Assembly: GCF_022430545.2 (NCBI RefSeq)
Contig: NZ_CP092488.2
Coordinates: 3,968,001-4,032,000, forward strand
Length of the DNA: 64,000 nt
Direction: 5' to 3'
Source of the DNA: Mycobacterium paraterrae
GTDB lineage: Bacteria > Actinomycetota > Actinomycetes > Mycobacteriales > Mycobacteriaceae
Program-made: the position numbers and the translations under genes
The notes under the pieces: generated by a model
Database searches by the model: none
Seen by the model: the letters and a program-made list of their open reading frames with translations, nothing else
Told to the model about the DNA's origin: nothing
Shown here: one piece after another, positions 32,398-40,862 of the stretch
Layout: the number at the start of each line of letters is the position of its first letter
How positions within the stretch are numbered: the stretch's first letter is position 1

Positions 32398-33558
32398 ATG
32401 GGTAGCGCCATCAAATATCAGCGCACACTGTTCGAGCCCGAGCACGAATTGTTCCGGGAGTCGTACCGGTCCTTTTTGGAGCGCCACGTCGCGCCGTACC
32501 ACGATGAGTGGGAGAAGGCGAAGATCGTCGACCGCGGAGTCTGGCTGGAGGCCGGCAAACAGGGCTTCCTGGGAATGGCGATCCCGGAGGAGTACGGCGG
32601 CGGCGGTAACGACGACTTTCGTTACAACACCATCATCACCGAGGAGACCACCTACGGCCGGTACAGCGGCATCGGTTGGGCCCTGCACAACGACATCATC
32701 GCGCCCTACCTGCTGAGCCTGACCAACGAGGAGCAGAAGCAGCGCTGGCTGCCGAAATTCTGCACCGGCGAGATGATCACGGCGATCGCGATGACCGAAC
32801 CAGGCACCGGCAGTGATTTGCAGGGCATCAAGACCCGCGCCGTCAAGAAGGGTGATCATTACGTTCTCAACGGCTCAAAGACGTTCATCACCAACGGAAT
32901 CAACTCCGACCTGGTGATCGTGGTCGCGCAGACCGATCCGGACAAAGGATCGCAAGGGTTTTCGCTGCTGGCTGTCGAGCGCGGCATGAAGGGATTCGAA
33001 CGCGGCCGGCACCTGGACAAGGTCGGCCTGGACGCCCAGGACACCGCCGAGCTGTCGTTCACCGATGTCGAGGTGCCCGTCGAGAATCTCCTCGGTGAGG
33101 AGGGCATGGGTTTCATCTACCTGATGCAGAACTTGCCGCAGGAACGCATTTCGATCGCGATAATGGCCGCGGCGGCCATGGAGAAGGTGCTGGAGCAGAC
33201 GCTGCAATACACCAAGGAGCGCAAGGCTTTTGGAAAGCCTGTCGGCAGTTTCCAGAACAGCCGTTTCCTGCTCGCGGAGCTGGCCACCGAGGCCACCGTG
33301 GTTCGGATGATGGTCGACGAGTTCATCGCCCTGCACCTGGAAGGCAAACTGACTGTCGAACAGGCCGCGATGGCCAAATGGTATTCCACCGAAAAGCAGG
33401 TGTATCTGATCGACCGTTGTTTGCAACTGCACGGCGGTTACGGCTACATGCGCGAATACCCGGTTGCGCGTGCGTATCTCGATGCGCGGGTGCAGACGAT
33501 ATACGGCGGCACCACCGAGATCATGAAGGAAATCATCGGCCGCAGCCTGGGTGTCTGA
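32398..33558 (+). CDS. fadE20: Acyl-CoA dehydrogenase FadE20
   Basis: A 386-residue flavoprotein catalysing the first step of beta-oxidation. The FAD/substrate signatures AIAMTEPGTGSDLQGIKTRA (about 118) and QNSRFLLAELATE are present, and the C-terminal GGYGYMREYPVARAYLDARV contains the aromatic-ring FAD contacts with the catalytic Glu in YGGTTEIMKEIIGRSL near residue 375. The ATG at 32398 follows CCGGAGG at a suitable distance. It matches M. tuberculosis Rv2724c in length. Likely controlled through the upstream palindrome. Confidence 0.95.
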   Translation: MGSAIKYQRTLFEPEHELFRESYRSFLERHVAPYHDEWEKAKIVDRGVWLEAGKQGFLGMAIPEEYGGGGNDDFRYNTIITEETTYGRYSGIGWALHNDIIAPYLLSLTNEEQKQRWLPKFCTGEMITAIAMTEPGTGSDLQGIKTRAVKKGDHYVLNGSKTFITNGINSDLVIVVAQTDPDKGSQGFSLLAVERGMKGFERGRHLDKVGLDAQDTAELSFTDVEVPVENLLGEEGMGFIYLMQNLPQERISIAIMAAAAMEKVLEQTLQYTKERKAFGKPVGSFQNSRFLLAELATEATVVRMMVDEFIALHLEGKLTVEQAAMAKWYSTEKQVYLIDRCLQLHGGYGYMREYPVARAYLDARVQTIYGGTTEIMKEIIGRSLGV

Positions 33559-33964
33559 CCCCGTAAAGCGTTGGCTCAGGTCAATTTCGATTGCCTGCGG
33601 TGACGCCGGTGTTGCTGACTCCCGACACTTCGGGCCGTAGAGGCAATTTGCGAAAGGCGGGTCCGAAAGTCCTGGCTGCGTGACAAAGCAAGCCGGCTTC
33701 GGGCCCGTCCTCGACGTCGGTTTGCCAGTCAAACGTGCCGTGGCGTGCCAGCGGATATCGAGGGACCGTAATCTAAACGCCGAACAGGCAGAAAGCGACA
33801 CAAGCCAGGCCTGCGGACCGCAATTCGGCGTCGACACGATGAGCAAACCGTAGGGTCTTGCTATGACTTCCGATGTGTGGTCTCCCGCAGCAGCGTCGTG
33901 GCGACCCGCAGGGTGGTCGACGCTGTGCCCGAGAACCGGACTGGGCGGCCGCGGGGAGGGCGGG
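33559..33964. other. 406-bp region between fadE20 and LGFP-repeat gene
   Basis: I see no convincing gene, repeat or hairpin here. An in-frame ATG at 33863 could extend the next protein by 34 residues, but it lacks a ribosome-binding site and the added sequence is Trp/Pro-rich and would bury the signal peptide. Confidence 0.5.
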
Positions 33965-35953
33965 ATGACACGGCAGCGAAGACGATCATGGACCTTCGCG
34001 TGCTCAACGCGTGGCTTGGTAACGCTAGCGGCGGCACTGGCACTCCTGGCGCTGCAGACCCCGGTCGCAGACGCTTCTCCCATCGGCGATGCCGACAACG
34101 CGATCACCGCGGCCTGGAAAGAAGCGGGCGGGGACACCTCTGACCTGGGCCCCAAGCAGGGCGAGTGCTACGTCGCGGGGCAGGGGTTCGCCCAGGACTT
34201 CGTGCACGGCAAGATGTTTTTCACCCCGGCGACGGGGCCCCGGTCGATGATGGGCGCCATCCTCGACAAATACGAGTCGCTGGGCGGCCCGGCGGATTCC
34301 GACCTTGGCTTTCCGACCGCGAACGAGGTTCGCGGGCTGGCCGGACCCGATAGCCGGGTGAGCACTTTCTCGGCCAGCGACAAACCCCTGATTTATTGGA
34401 CTGCCGACCACGGCGCGTTCGTGGTGCGCGGTGCGATCAACGCCGCATGGGACAAGCTCGGCAGTTCCGGTGGTGCACTCGGCGTACCGATCGGGGACGA
34501 GACCTACGACGGCGAGCTCGCGACCCAGGCGTTCAGCGGCGGCAAGGTGTCATGGAACCGCCTGACCAAAACCTTCACCACCGTCCCGCCCAACCTTGCC
34601 GGGCAGCTCTCCGGTCTGCAGGTGCCGGTCGACCCGACGGCAGAGATCAACCAGGCGTGGCGGGCAGCGGGGGGCGCTTCGGGTCCGCTGGGAGCCAAAC
34701 AGGGCGACCAGTACCCGATCGGCGGCGATGGGCTGGCGCAAAACTTCACCGGCGGCAAGGTCTTCTTCAGCCCGGCCACCGGCGCCAATGCCGTCGAAAC
34801 CGACATCTTGACCAAGTACGAGGCGCTCGGCGGACCGGCCAAGAGCGACCTCGGCTTCCCGATTTCCAATGAGGCCGACGGGGGACTGAAGCCGGCGAGC
34901 AAGGTCAGCGCGTTTTCCGCGACCGACAAGCCGGTGATCTTCTGGACGCCCGATCATGGCGCCTACGTGGTACGTGGCCCCATCAAAGCGGCGTGGGACA
35001 AGCTTCTCGGACCGACGGGCAAACTGGGCGCTCCAGTGGGTGATCAAACGATTGCCCAGGATGTCGCCACGCAGAAATTCACCGGTGGCCAGATCGCCTG
35101 GGATAAGACGAAGAACACCTTCACCACGCAGCCGGCGAACTTGGCCTCGGCGCTGGCCGGTCTTGAGGTACCCGGGCAGAAGACACCGGCGAATTCCGCG
35201 TCGCCTCATGCCGCGACGAGTTGGCTGAGCGGGCACTGGTGGTGGTTGGCGATCGGTGCGGGCGCGTTGCTGCTCATCGGCCTGCTGGCCTTGCTGGCAC
35301 GGTGGGCCGGTCGGCGTCGGGCCGCTGAACGTGACGCCGAATCCCACGACGGGCACGACTCGAACTACGAGCCCGCGACCGAGTCGGTGTCGCAGTGGTC
35401 GCCCGAGGCCGACCCGGATTCGGCGTCGTCGAGCGTGGCCGAGGACCACCGGCCGCCGCGTCCACGAACGGTGCGCCTGCCCAGCCAGCCCTCCAGTGCG
35501 TGGATGCCGCCCGAGGACCACAAGAGCTTGGTCGACGAGCTGCTCGAAGACGAAAACGACAGCCCCGAAGACTTTTCCGCCTTTACCGAACACGATCACG
35601 AAGACGCGGAGCACTTCGAGGAAGATCCTGACGACGTCGACACCGATCCCACCGGGATTCCGATCGGAGGCGACGGCCGTGTCGGCCGGCATGCGGCGTC
35701 GGATGCCGACGATGATGAGGATTCCCAGGTGACGGAGGCGGTGCCGATACCGCGGATAGCGCCCGGGCAGTTGGCAATCCATTTGCCGATGGACGACCCT
35801 TATCAGGTGCCCGACGGCTACCCCGTCAAGGCAAACGCCAGTTCCGGCCTCTACTACATGCCCGACAGCAACCTGTACGAGGACACTCAGGCCGAAATCT
35901 GGTTCGCCAGTGAGGAAATGGCCAAAGCTAACGGCTTCCACAAGGCTGGCTAG
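33965..35953 (+). CDS. LGFP-repeat envelope protein with one membrane anchor
   Basis: A 662-residue protein equivalent to Rv2721c. From ATG 33965 (GGGAGG 5 nt upstream) a signal peptide (MTRQRRRSWTF...LAAALALLALQTPVADA) leads the protein. The exported part has two similar blocks of LGFP-type repeats (DSDLGFPTANE, GGALGVPIGDE, SGPLGAKQGDQ, KSDLGFPISNE, GKLGAPVGDQ), thought to bind the cell wall. A membrane segment (WWWLAIGAGALLLIGLLALL) at about residue 424 precedes an acidic, probably cytoplasmic tail of ~210 residues ending in a compact domain (SSGLYYMPDSNLYEDTQAEI). ATG 33863 is the alternative start. Confidence 0.85.
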   Translation: MTRQRRRSWTFACSTRGLVTLAAALALLALQTPVADASPIGDADNAITAAWKEAGGDTSDLGPKQGECYVAGQGFAQDFVHGKMFFTPATGPRSMMGAILDKYESLGGPADSDLGFPTANEVRGLAGPDSRVSTFSASDKPLIYWTADHGAFVVRGAINAAWDKLGSSGGALGVPIGDETYDGELATQAFSGGKVSWNRLTKTFTTVPPNLAGQLSGLQVPVDPTAEINQAWRAAGGASGPLGAKQGDQYPIGGDGLAQNFTGGKVFFSPATGANAVETDILTKYEALGGPAKSDLGFPISNEADGGLKPASKVSAFSATDKPVIFWTPDHGAYVVRGPIKAAWDKLLGPTGKLGAPVGDQTIAQDVATQKFTGGQIAWDKTKNTFTTQPANLASALAGLEVPGQKTPANSASPHAATSWLSGHWWWLAIGAGALLLIGLLALLARWAGRRRAAERDAESHDGHDSNYEPATESVSQWSPEADPDSASSSVAEDHRPPRPRTVRLPSQPSSAWMPPEDHKSLVDELLEDENDSPEDFSAFTEHDHEDAEHFEEDPDDVDTDPTGIPIGGDGRVGRHAASDADDDEDSQVTEAVPIPRIAPGQLAIHLPMDDPYQVPDGYPVKANASSGLYYMPDSNLYEDTQAEIWFASEEMAKANGFHKAG

Positions 35954-35977
35954 GCCGTCGGCCCGAGCCGCGCCGCG

Positions 35978-36676
35978 TCAGATCTTGCGGATGACCGTGA
36001 CGACCTTGCCCAACACGGCCGCGTCGTTGCCCGGGATGGGATCGAACGCAGGGTTGTGTGGCATCAGCCATACCTGCCCATTCGTGCGTTTGAAGGTCTT
36101 GACCGTGGCTTCCCCGTCGATCATTGCGGCCACGATGTCGCCGTTGTCGGCGACATTCTGCTGACGGACCACCACCCAGTCACCGTCGCAAATCGCGGCG
36201 TCGACCATCGATTCACCGACCACCTTGAGCAGAAACAGCGCGCCCTCGCCGACGAGTTCGCGCGGCAACGGGAAGACATCCTCGACCGCTTCCTCTGCGA
36301 GAATCGGACCACCGGCGGCGATGCGTCCCAGTACCGGCACGAACGTTGGCTCCGGCAGTGCGTCCGAGCCGGCGACGTCGGTGATCACGCTCGGCTTGGA
36401 CACGTCGTCGGCGGACCGGACGTCGACCGCGCGTGGGCGGTTCGGGTCGCGGCGGAGATAGCCCTTTTTCTCGAGCGTGCGCAGCTGATGGGCGACCGAG
36501 GAGGTCGATGTCAGTCCCACAGCATCGCCGATCTCGCGAATACTCGGGGGATATCCGCGGCTGGTCACCGATGCGCGGATGACATCCAGGATGGTGCGCT
36601 GACGCGGTGTCAGGCCCGATTCCGCTGATCGCGGGCCACGGTCTGAGTCGGCGTCCGGGGTATCGCTATCGCTCAT
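35978..36676 (-). CDS. lexA: SOS repressor LexA
   Basis: A 232-residue repressor. The winged HTH lies at about residues 23-85 (TPRQRTILDVIRASVTSRGY, then PSIREIGDAVGLTSTSSVAH). Self-cleavage is expected between Ala121 and Gly122 in GRIAAGGP, with catalytic Ser156 (GESMVDAAI) and Lys193 (ATVKTF). The ATG at 36676 begins MSDSDTPDAD. A LexA box 33 bp upstream indicates autoregulation. It is divergent from chiZ, as in M. tuberculosis. Confidence 0.97.
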   Translation of the reverse strand: MSDSDTPDADSDRGPRSAESGLTPRQRTILDVIRASVTSRGYPPSIREIGDAVGLTSTSSVAHQLRTLEKKGYLRRDPNRPRAVDVRSADDVSKPSVITDVAGSDALPEPTFVPVLGRIAAGGPILAEEAVEDVFPLPRELVGEGALFLLKVVGESMVDAAICDGDWVVVRQQNVADNGDIVAAMIDGEATVKTFKRTNGQVWLMPHNPAFDPIPGNDAAVLGKVVTVIRKI

Positions 36677-36708
36677 ACGGACGAATGTAGCGGCCTTTTG
36701 CCTGGATA

Positions 36709-36724
36709 TCAAACATGTGTTCGA
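36709..36724 (-). promoter_or_regulatory. LexA box of lexA
   Basis: On the minus strand TCGAACATG... reads TCGAACACATGTTTGA (36724-36709), 11 of 12 matches to TCGAAC-N4-GTTCGA, 33 bp before the lexA start. Confidence 0.85.
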
Positions 36725-36847
36725 GGCATGTCGCGGTCGCGGGGTGTGCGCGCCCGGGAATTCTTGTCGGTGGGCCGTTCTATGGTCATCGTCATGTGCA
36801 ACAGTTCGATCACATGTTCGGTTTTCGAACACATTATCGACTACTCT

Positions 36848-36863
36848 TCGAACAAGTGATCGA
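36848..36863 (+). promoter_or_regulatory. LexA box of chiZ
   Basis: TCGAACAAGTGATCGA matches TCGAAC-N4-GTTCGA at 11 of 12 positions and lies 26 bp before the chiZ start. A weaker half-conserved copy (TCGAACACATTATCGA, 36825-36840) is just upstream. Confidence 0.8.
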
Positions 36864-36888
36864 CCACGAGCCGACTGGAGGAACGCAC

Positions 36889-37371
36889 ATGATGCACATC
36901 GAGACCATCTCGCACACCGCGCCGACCCGGGTTCGCCCCGTTCAGGTGCGTCCCACCGGCCGGTCCACCCGCCCGGGGCCCCGCGGCCCGCAGCCGACCC
37001 GGCCTGTCGCAACACCGCCGCGGTACCGCGGTACCGGCGTTTTGAGGTCGAACGCCTCGCACCGGCCGCGACCGATCACCCCGATGACGACGGTGGCGCT
37101 CGCCATGGTCGCCGCCGGCATCACGGTCTGGTTGGGGTTTGTGGCGCACTTCGGCGGCATGCTGAACAGCGGCCCCGAAAAAGCCGCGGTGCAGGTGCCG
37201 GACCAGCTCGCTGTGGTCCGGGTCGAACCGGGGGAGACGCTGCAGCACCTGGCCGCCCGGGTGGCGCCGGACGCTCCGACCGCGCAGGTGACCGCCCGCA
37301 TTCGCGAACTCAACGAACTCGACTCGTCGGCGGTGACGGCCGGCCAGACGCTGATCGCGCCGGTGGGCTGA
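36889..37371 (+). CDS. chiZ: LysM membrane protein, ChiZ/Rv2719c-like
   Basis: A 160-residue protein with a basic Pro/Arg-rich cytoplasmic N-terminus, one membrane segment (PMTTVALAMVAAGITVWLGF, about residues 64-84) and an extracytoplasmic LysM-like domain (VVRVEPGETLQHLAARVAPD ... VTAGQTLIAPVG) to the end. In M. tuberculosis this LexA-regulated protein is described as a cell wall hydrolase that halts division after DNA damage. GGAGG (36877-36881) is 7 nt before the ATG; a second ATG follows directly. Divergent from lexA with its own LexA box. Confidence 0.85.
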   Translation: MMHIETISHTAPTRVRPVQVRPTGRSTRPGPRGPQPTRPVATPPRYRGTGVLRSNASHRPRPITPMTTVALAMVAAGITVWLGFVAHFGGMLNSGPEKAAVQVPDQLAVVRVEPGETLQHLAARVAPDAPTAQVTARIRELNELDSSAVTAGQTLIAPVG

Positions 37372-37479
37372 GCCGTTTACCAGCCGCGACACCCGACGAC
37401 GCTAGGCCTGCGCCGCACGACGCAGGTAGGCTCGTGGTGGTTCGGGACTCCCCGAAGTCAGCGCGGCGAAGGAGCGGCC

Positions 37480-37944
37480 ATGCACTGTCCGTTCTGTCGG
37501 CATCCGGATTCGCGAGTCGTCGATTCCCGTGAGACCGATGAGGGACAGGCGATTCGACGCCGCCGCTCCTGCCCCGAGTGCGGCCGGCGATTCACCACCG
37601 TCGAGACGGCGGTGCTGGCGGTCGTCAAGCGCAGCGGCGTCACCGAGCCGTTCAGCCGCGAGAAGGTGATGCGAGGCGTGCGGCGCGCGTGTCAGGGTCG
37701 TCAGGTTGACGACGACGCGCTGAACCTGCTGGCCCAACAGGTCGAGGACACGGTCCGGGCCGCCGGGTCGCCCGAAGTTCCCAGCAACGAAGTCGGCTTG
37801 GCGATTCTCGGGCCGCTGCGCGAACTCGATGAGGTGGCATACCTGCGATTCGCTTCGGTGTACCGGTCTTTCGAATCCGCCGAGGACTTCGAGCGCGAGA
37901 TCAAAGCTCTACGCGCCCACCGCAAGGTGCCGGCGTCCGGTTAA
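37480..37944 (+). CDS. nrdR: Ribonucleotide reductase repressor NrdR
   Basis: A 154-residue regulator. The zinc ribbon MHCPFCRHPDSRVVDSRETD...CPECGRRFTT (residues 1-44) binds DNA, and the ATP-cone domain (VVKRSGVTEPFSREKVMRGV, about 48-140) senses ATP/dATP to repress ribonucleotide reductase genes. Length and position next to lexA match other mycobacteria. No nrd gene is in the window. Confidence 0.96.
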   Translation: MHCPFCRHPDSRVVDSRETDEGQAIRRRRSCPECGRRFTTVETAVLAVVKRSGVTEPFSREKVMRGVRRACQGRQVDDDALNLLAQQVEDTVRAAGSPEVPSNEVGLAILGPLRELDEVAYLRFASVYRSFESAEDFEREIKALRAHRKVPASG

Positions 37945-37965
37945 CCGACGTCGAGGGGTCGCATC

Positions 37966-39174
37966 ATGAGGCACGTCGTACGAACCCAGGTATGTGTTGC
38001 CGGCGGCGGCCCTGCGGGCATGGTGCACGCGCTTCTGCTGGCCCGTGCCGGAGTGAGGGTCACGGTGCTGGAGAAGCACGGTGATTTCCTGCGCGACTTC
38101 CGCGGCGACACAGTGCATCCCAGCACCCTGCGCGTCATGGACGAACTCGGGCTGATCGACGAGTTCCTGCGACTTCCGCACACCAAGGTGAGTCGGCTGG
38201 CCTTCGACACCGACGGAACCTTGCGAACCTTCGGCAACTTCAGCGCCCTCGGGCGGCTGGGTTTCCGGCAGCCCTACATCGCGCTGATGCCGCAGTGGGA
38301 TTTTCTTGACTTCCTGGCAGAAAAGGCCAGTGCGTACCCCGAATTCAGCCTGATCCGCAATGCCGAGGTCACCGACGTGATCGCCGAGGGCGACCGAGTG
38401 GTCGGCGTGCGCACTCCCGATCTGGAGGTGCGCTCCGACCTCGTCATTGGTGCCGACGGCCGCAAATCCGCGGTGCGCGCCGCGGCAGGGTTGCGGGTCG
38501 GTAGTTCGAACTCGCCCATCGACGTGCTGTGGTTCCGGCTGAACTGGCGTCCCGGGGATCCTCGGGAACTGGTCGGCGTGGTTCGCAAAGGTCTGATGAT
38601 GGCCATGATCTACCGCGGCGACTATTGGCAGGTCGCCTACGTCATGCCGAAGGGCGAGAACCCCAGGGACGGCTCCTTGCAGGCATTCAAAGACCGGTTG
38701 GTCGCCGTGGCGCCCAACCTGGCCGAGCACGTCAACGACCTGCATTCGTGGGACGACACCAGCCAACTCGACGTCCGAGTGGACCGGCTCGAGACGTGGT
38801 GGCGCAAGGGCCTGCTGTGCATCGGTGACGCCGCGCATGCGATGTCGCCGGTCGGCGGGGTAGGCATCAATCTTGCGGTCGCGGACGCGGTCGGCGCGGC
38901 CAACGTCCTGTGCGGCCCGCTCTGCGAAAACCGTTTGACCGAAGCCCATCTGGCCAAGGTGCAGCGTCGACGGGAACTCCCGGCCAAGCTCATCCAAGCT
39001 GTCCAGGTCTTCGTTCAGAACAACGTGATCGAGCCGAATCTCGCCGGTGACCTGTCAGCGGTCCGGGTTCCCAAGATCGTCGGGCGCGGACCGCTGCAGT
39101 TCATTCCGCCGATCGTCGTCGGAAGGGGCTTTCGCCCCGAGCATGTCCGCACACCGGACGTGCACGCGGCCTGA
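37966..39174 (+). CDS. FAD-dependent monooxygenase (PHBH fold)
   Basis: A 402-residue flavoprotein of the p-hydroxybenzoate hydroxylase group. The FAD-binding motif VCVAGGGPAGMVHALLLARAG is near residue 10, the DG motif DLVIGADGRKSAVRAAAG near 160, and GDAAHAMSPVGGVGINLAVADA near 287. It likely hydroxylates or oxidises a small aromatic or polyketide; substrate unknown. It begins 21 bp after nrdR and, from memory, is an insertion relative to M. tuberculosis, where nrdR is directly followed by the nitrobindin gene. Confidence 0.9.
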   Translation: MRHVVRTQVCVAGGGPAGMVHALLLARAGVRVTVLEKHGDFLRDFRGDTVHPSTLRVMDELGLIDEFLRLPHTKVSRLAFDTDGTLRTFGNFSALGRLGFRQPYIALMPQWDFLDFLAEKASAYPEFSLIRNAEVTDVIAEGDRVVGVRTPDLEVRSDLVIGADGRKSAVRAAAGLRVGSSNSPIDVLWFRLNWRPGDPRELVGVVRKGLMMAMIYRGDYWQVAYVMPKGENPRDGSLQAFKDRLVAVAPNLAEHVNDLHSWDDTSQLDVRVDRLETWWRKGLLCIGDAAHAMSPVGGVGINLAVADAVGAANVLCGPLCENRLTEAHLAKVQRRRELPAKLIQAVQVFVQNNVIEPNLAGDLSAVRVPKIVGRGPLQFIPPIVVGRGFRPEHVRTPDVHAA

Positions 39175-39204
39175 CGCGCGGTCGAGCCGGACTAGTCTGA
39201 CCTG

Positions 39205-39693
39205 ATGCCGCCGCCCGACCTGCACCCCAACCTGAGCGCACTGGCCTCGTTGCTCGGTACCTGGCAGGGCCGCGGTTCCGGCGAATATCCCACTATCGAG
39301 CCGTTCGAGTACCTCGAAGAGGTTACGTTCTCGCATGTGGGTAAGCCTTTCTTGATCTACGCCCAGAAGACCAAAACGGTGGTCGATGGACTGCCGCTGC
39401 ACGCCGAAGCCGGCTACCTGCGCGTGCCCCGAGATAATCAGGTTGAACTCGTATTGGCTCACCCGAGCGGCATCACCGAAATCGAGGTCGGCAGATACGT
39501 CAGCGACGACACCACGCTGGAGCTAGAGCTGGCGACGACCCACGTCGGTCTGACCCCGACCGCCAAGGAAGTGACTTCTCTGGCCCGCCGCTTCCGGATC
39601 GACGGCGACGAGCTTGTCTACTCGGTTCAGATGGGCGCTGTCGGTCAGCCGCTACAGCACCACCTCTCAGCGACGTTGCAACGCACAGTGTGA
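39205..39693 (+). CDS. Nitrobindin-type heme-binding protein
   Basis: A 162-residue beta-barrel protein equivalent to Rv2717c. The nitrobindin signature G-x-W-x-G-x-G occurs as GTWQGRGSGEYPTIEPFEYL near residue 18; a C-terminal His in LQHHLSATLQR is positioned like the heme ligand. Nitrobindins bind ferric heme and convert peroxynitrite to nitrate. It is followed 29 bp later by a DUF1330-type gene. Confidence 0.9.
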   Translation: MPPPDLHPNLSALASLLGTWQGRGSGEYPTIEPFEYLEEVTFSHVGKPFLIYAQKTKTVVDGLPLHAEAGYLRVPRDNQVELVLAHPSGITEIEVGRYVSDDTTLELELATTHVGLTPTAKEVTSLARRFRIDGDELVYSVQMGAVGQPLQHHLSATLQRTV

Positions 39694-39722
39694 TCACCAG
39701 CGAACATCGAAGGAGCGCCGCT

Positions 39723-40145
39723 ATGGACGTCGAAAACCATGTGTATCCCACACGTTCCCGTCTGGAAACATTGCTCACGGACGACTCGACGGATCGCGTG
39801 GTGATGCTCAACCTGCTCAAGTTCCGCGAGAAAGCGGAGTACGCAGACGGACGAGCCAGCGACCTCAGCGGCCGAGAGGCCTATCACGTGTACGGCGCGG
39901 CAATGCAAGCGATCGTCGAGAACAACGGTGGCCGGATGGTATTCGGCGGTGACATCTCATCGGCGGTAATCGGCGAGGTGGGGGAGTTGTGGGATACCTG
40001 CGTGCTCGTCGAGTATCCCTCCGCCGCAGCATTTGCCAGGCTGGTCACATCGCCCGAGGTGATGGAGGCCAGCGTTCATCGGGTGGCCGGGCTCGCGGGC
40101 CAGTTGCTGTTGCGTGTGGCGCAGCGCGACGCAATCCTGGGCTAG
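39723..40145 (+). CDS. DUF1330-type dimeric alpha-beta barrel protein
   Basis: A 140-residue protein from ATG 39723, with AAGGAGC upstream. It has the pattern of DUF1330/EthD-like ferredoxin-fold proteins: RVVMLNLLKFREKAEYADG near residue 24, YHVYGAAMQAIVENNGGRMVFGGD, and TCVLVEYPSAAAFARLVTSPE. Function unknown; probably a small enzyme or ligand-binding dimer. Its stop overlaps the 3' end of the convergent phzF-like gene by 4 bp. Confidence 0.82.
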   Translation: MDVENHVYPTRSRLETLLTDDSTDRVVMLNLLKFREKAEYADGRASDLSGREAYHVYGAAMQAIVENNGGRMVFGGDISSAVIGEVGELWDTCVLVEYPSAAAFARLVTSPEVMEASVHRVAGLAGQLLLRVAQRDAILG

Positions 40146-40828
40146 GGCAGTCGACGCGGTTCGTCGCTCACTACGCGCCCGCCGACCCGCACCCATCCCT
40201 GCGGGCTCCATGCGGTCTGGATAACCGATCCCCGGCCCTGGGTGATGTGGAGGTCCCGGCTGAGGTAGTCGGTGATCCGGACGGCGGCCGAGCCTGTCGC
40301 TTCGTCCTCTGCCACACCGAGATTCGGCGCGAACATCCTCGAGCGCAGTGCACCCCCGGCTTCGTCGATCCACGCCCACAGGTAGTGCGCGACGTCGTCG
40401 GAGTAGTCGGCGGGATCGGCCGCGGCGAGCTCGTCGAGGCTGCCCAGCTCGTGAATGGTGAACTCCGGCGACCAATCCGAGCGGGCACGGACCGCGACGA
40501 GGTCGTTGTCGTAGCTCACCTGCACCAGCCCGGCTGCCACCCGCAGCGTGTGAATCGGTGTGCCTAGAGAACGCAGCCACCAAGACGCCCCGACAGTCGG
40601 GTGTCCCGCGAAGGCCAACTCGGTGAGCGGAGTGTAGATTCGCGCCGCCGCCGCAGTGCCCCCCGTCGGCGGCAGGTCGACGAAAATCGTTTCGCTGTAA
40701 CCCAATTCGTTGGCAATGCGCTGGTGCTGGCCAGGTTCGACTGTCGCGGCGTCGACCACGCCGAGTGGATTACCGAAATCGCCTGCTGGATCGGTGAATA
40801 CCCTCAGCACCGTGACATCGACGCTCAT
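40142..40828 (-). CDS. PhzF-family isomerase/epimerase
   Basis: A 228-residue protein equivalent to Rv2716. The family's catalytic Glu is in ELGYSETIFVD near residue 45 and the GHPTVGAS motif near residue 75; the second half has EDEATGSAAVRITDYLSRD. It resembles PhzF isomerases but is somewhat shorter than the usual 260-300 residues. Substrate unknown. It is the downstream member of a minus-strand group with the hydrolase and PAC2 genes. Confidence 0.88.
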   Translation of the reverse strand: MSVDVTVLRVFTDPAGDFGNPLGVVDAATVEPGQHQRIANELGYSETIFVDLPPTGGTAAAARIYTPLTELAFAGHPTVGASWWLRSLGTPIHTLRVAAGLVQVSYDNDLVAVRARSDWSPEFTIHELGSLDELAAADPADYSDDVAHYLWAWIDEAGGALRSRMFAPNLGVAEDEATGSAAVRITDYLSRDLHITQGRGSVIQTAWSPQGWVRVGGRVVSDEPRRLP

Positions 40829-40862
40829 GGGGTGACTGTACGGTGCCGCCGCACGGCGTTGG

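Noticed and set aside
32875..34155. 426-codon frame antisense to fadE20 and the following gap
   Set aside because: It covers the conserved part of fadE20; low-quality composition and no domain.
34550..35941. 463-codon frame antisense to the LGFP-repeat gene
   Set aside because: Same cause; composition is that of a complementary-strand shadow and it would overlap a clear secreted protein.
36825..36840. Second LexA box TCGAACACATTATCGA
   Set aside because: Two mismatches in the right half-site; the box at 36848 is better, so this is only mentioned as a possible auxiliary site.
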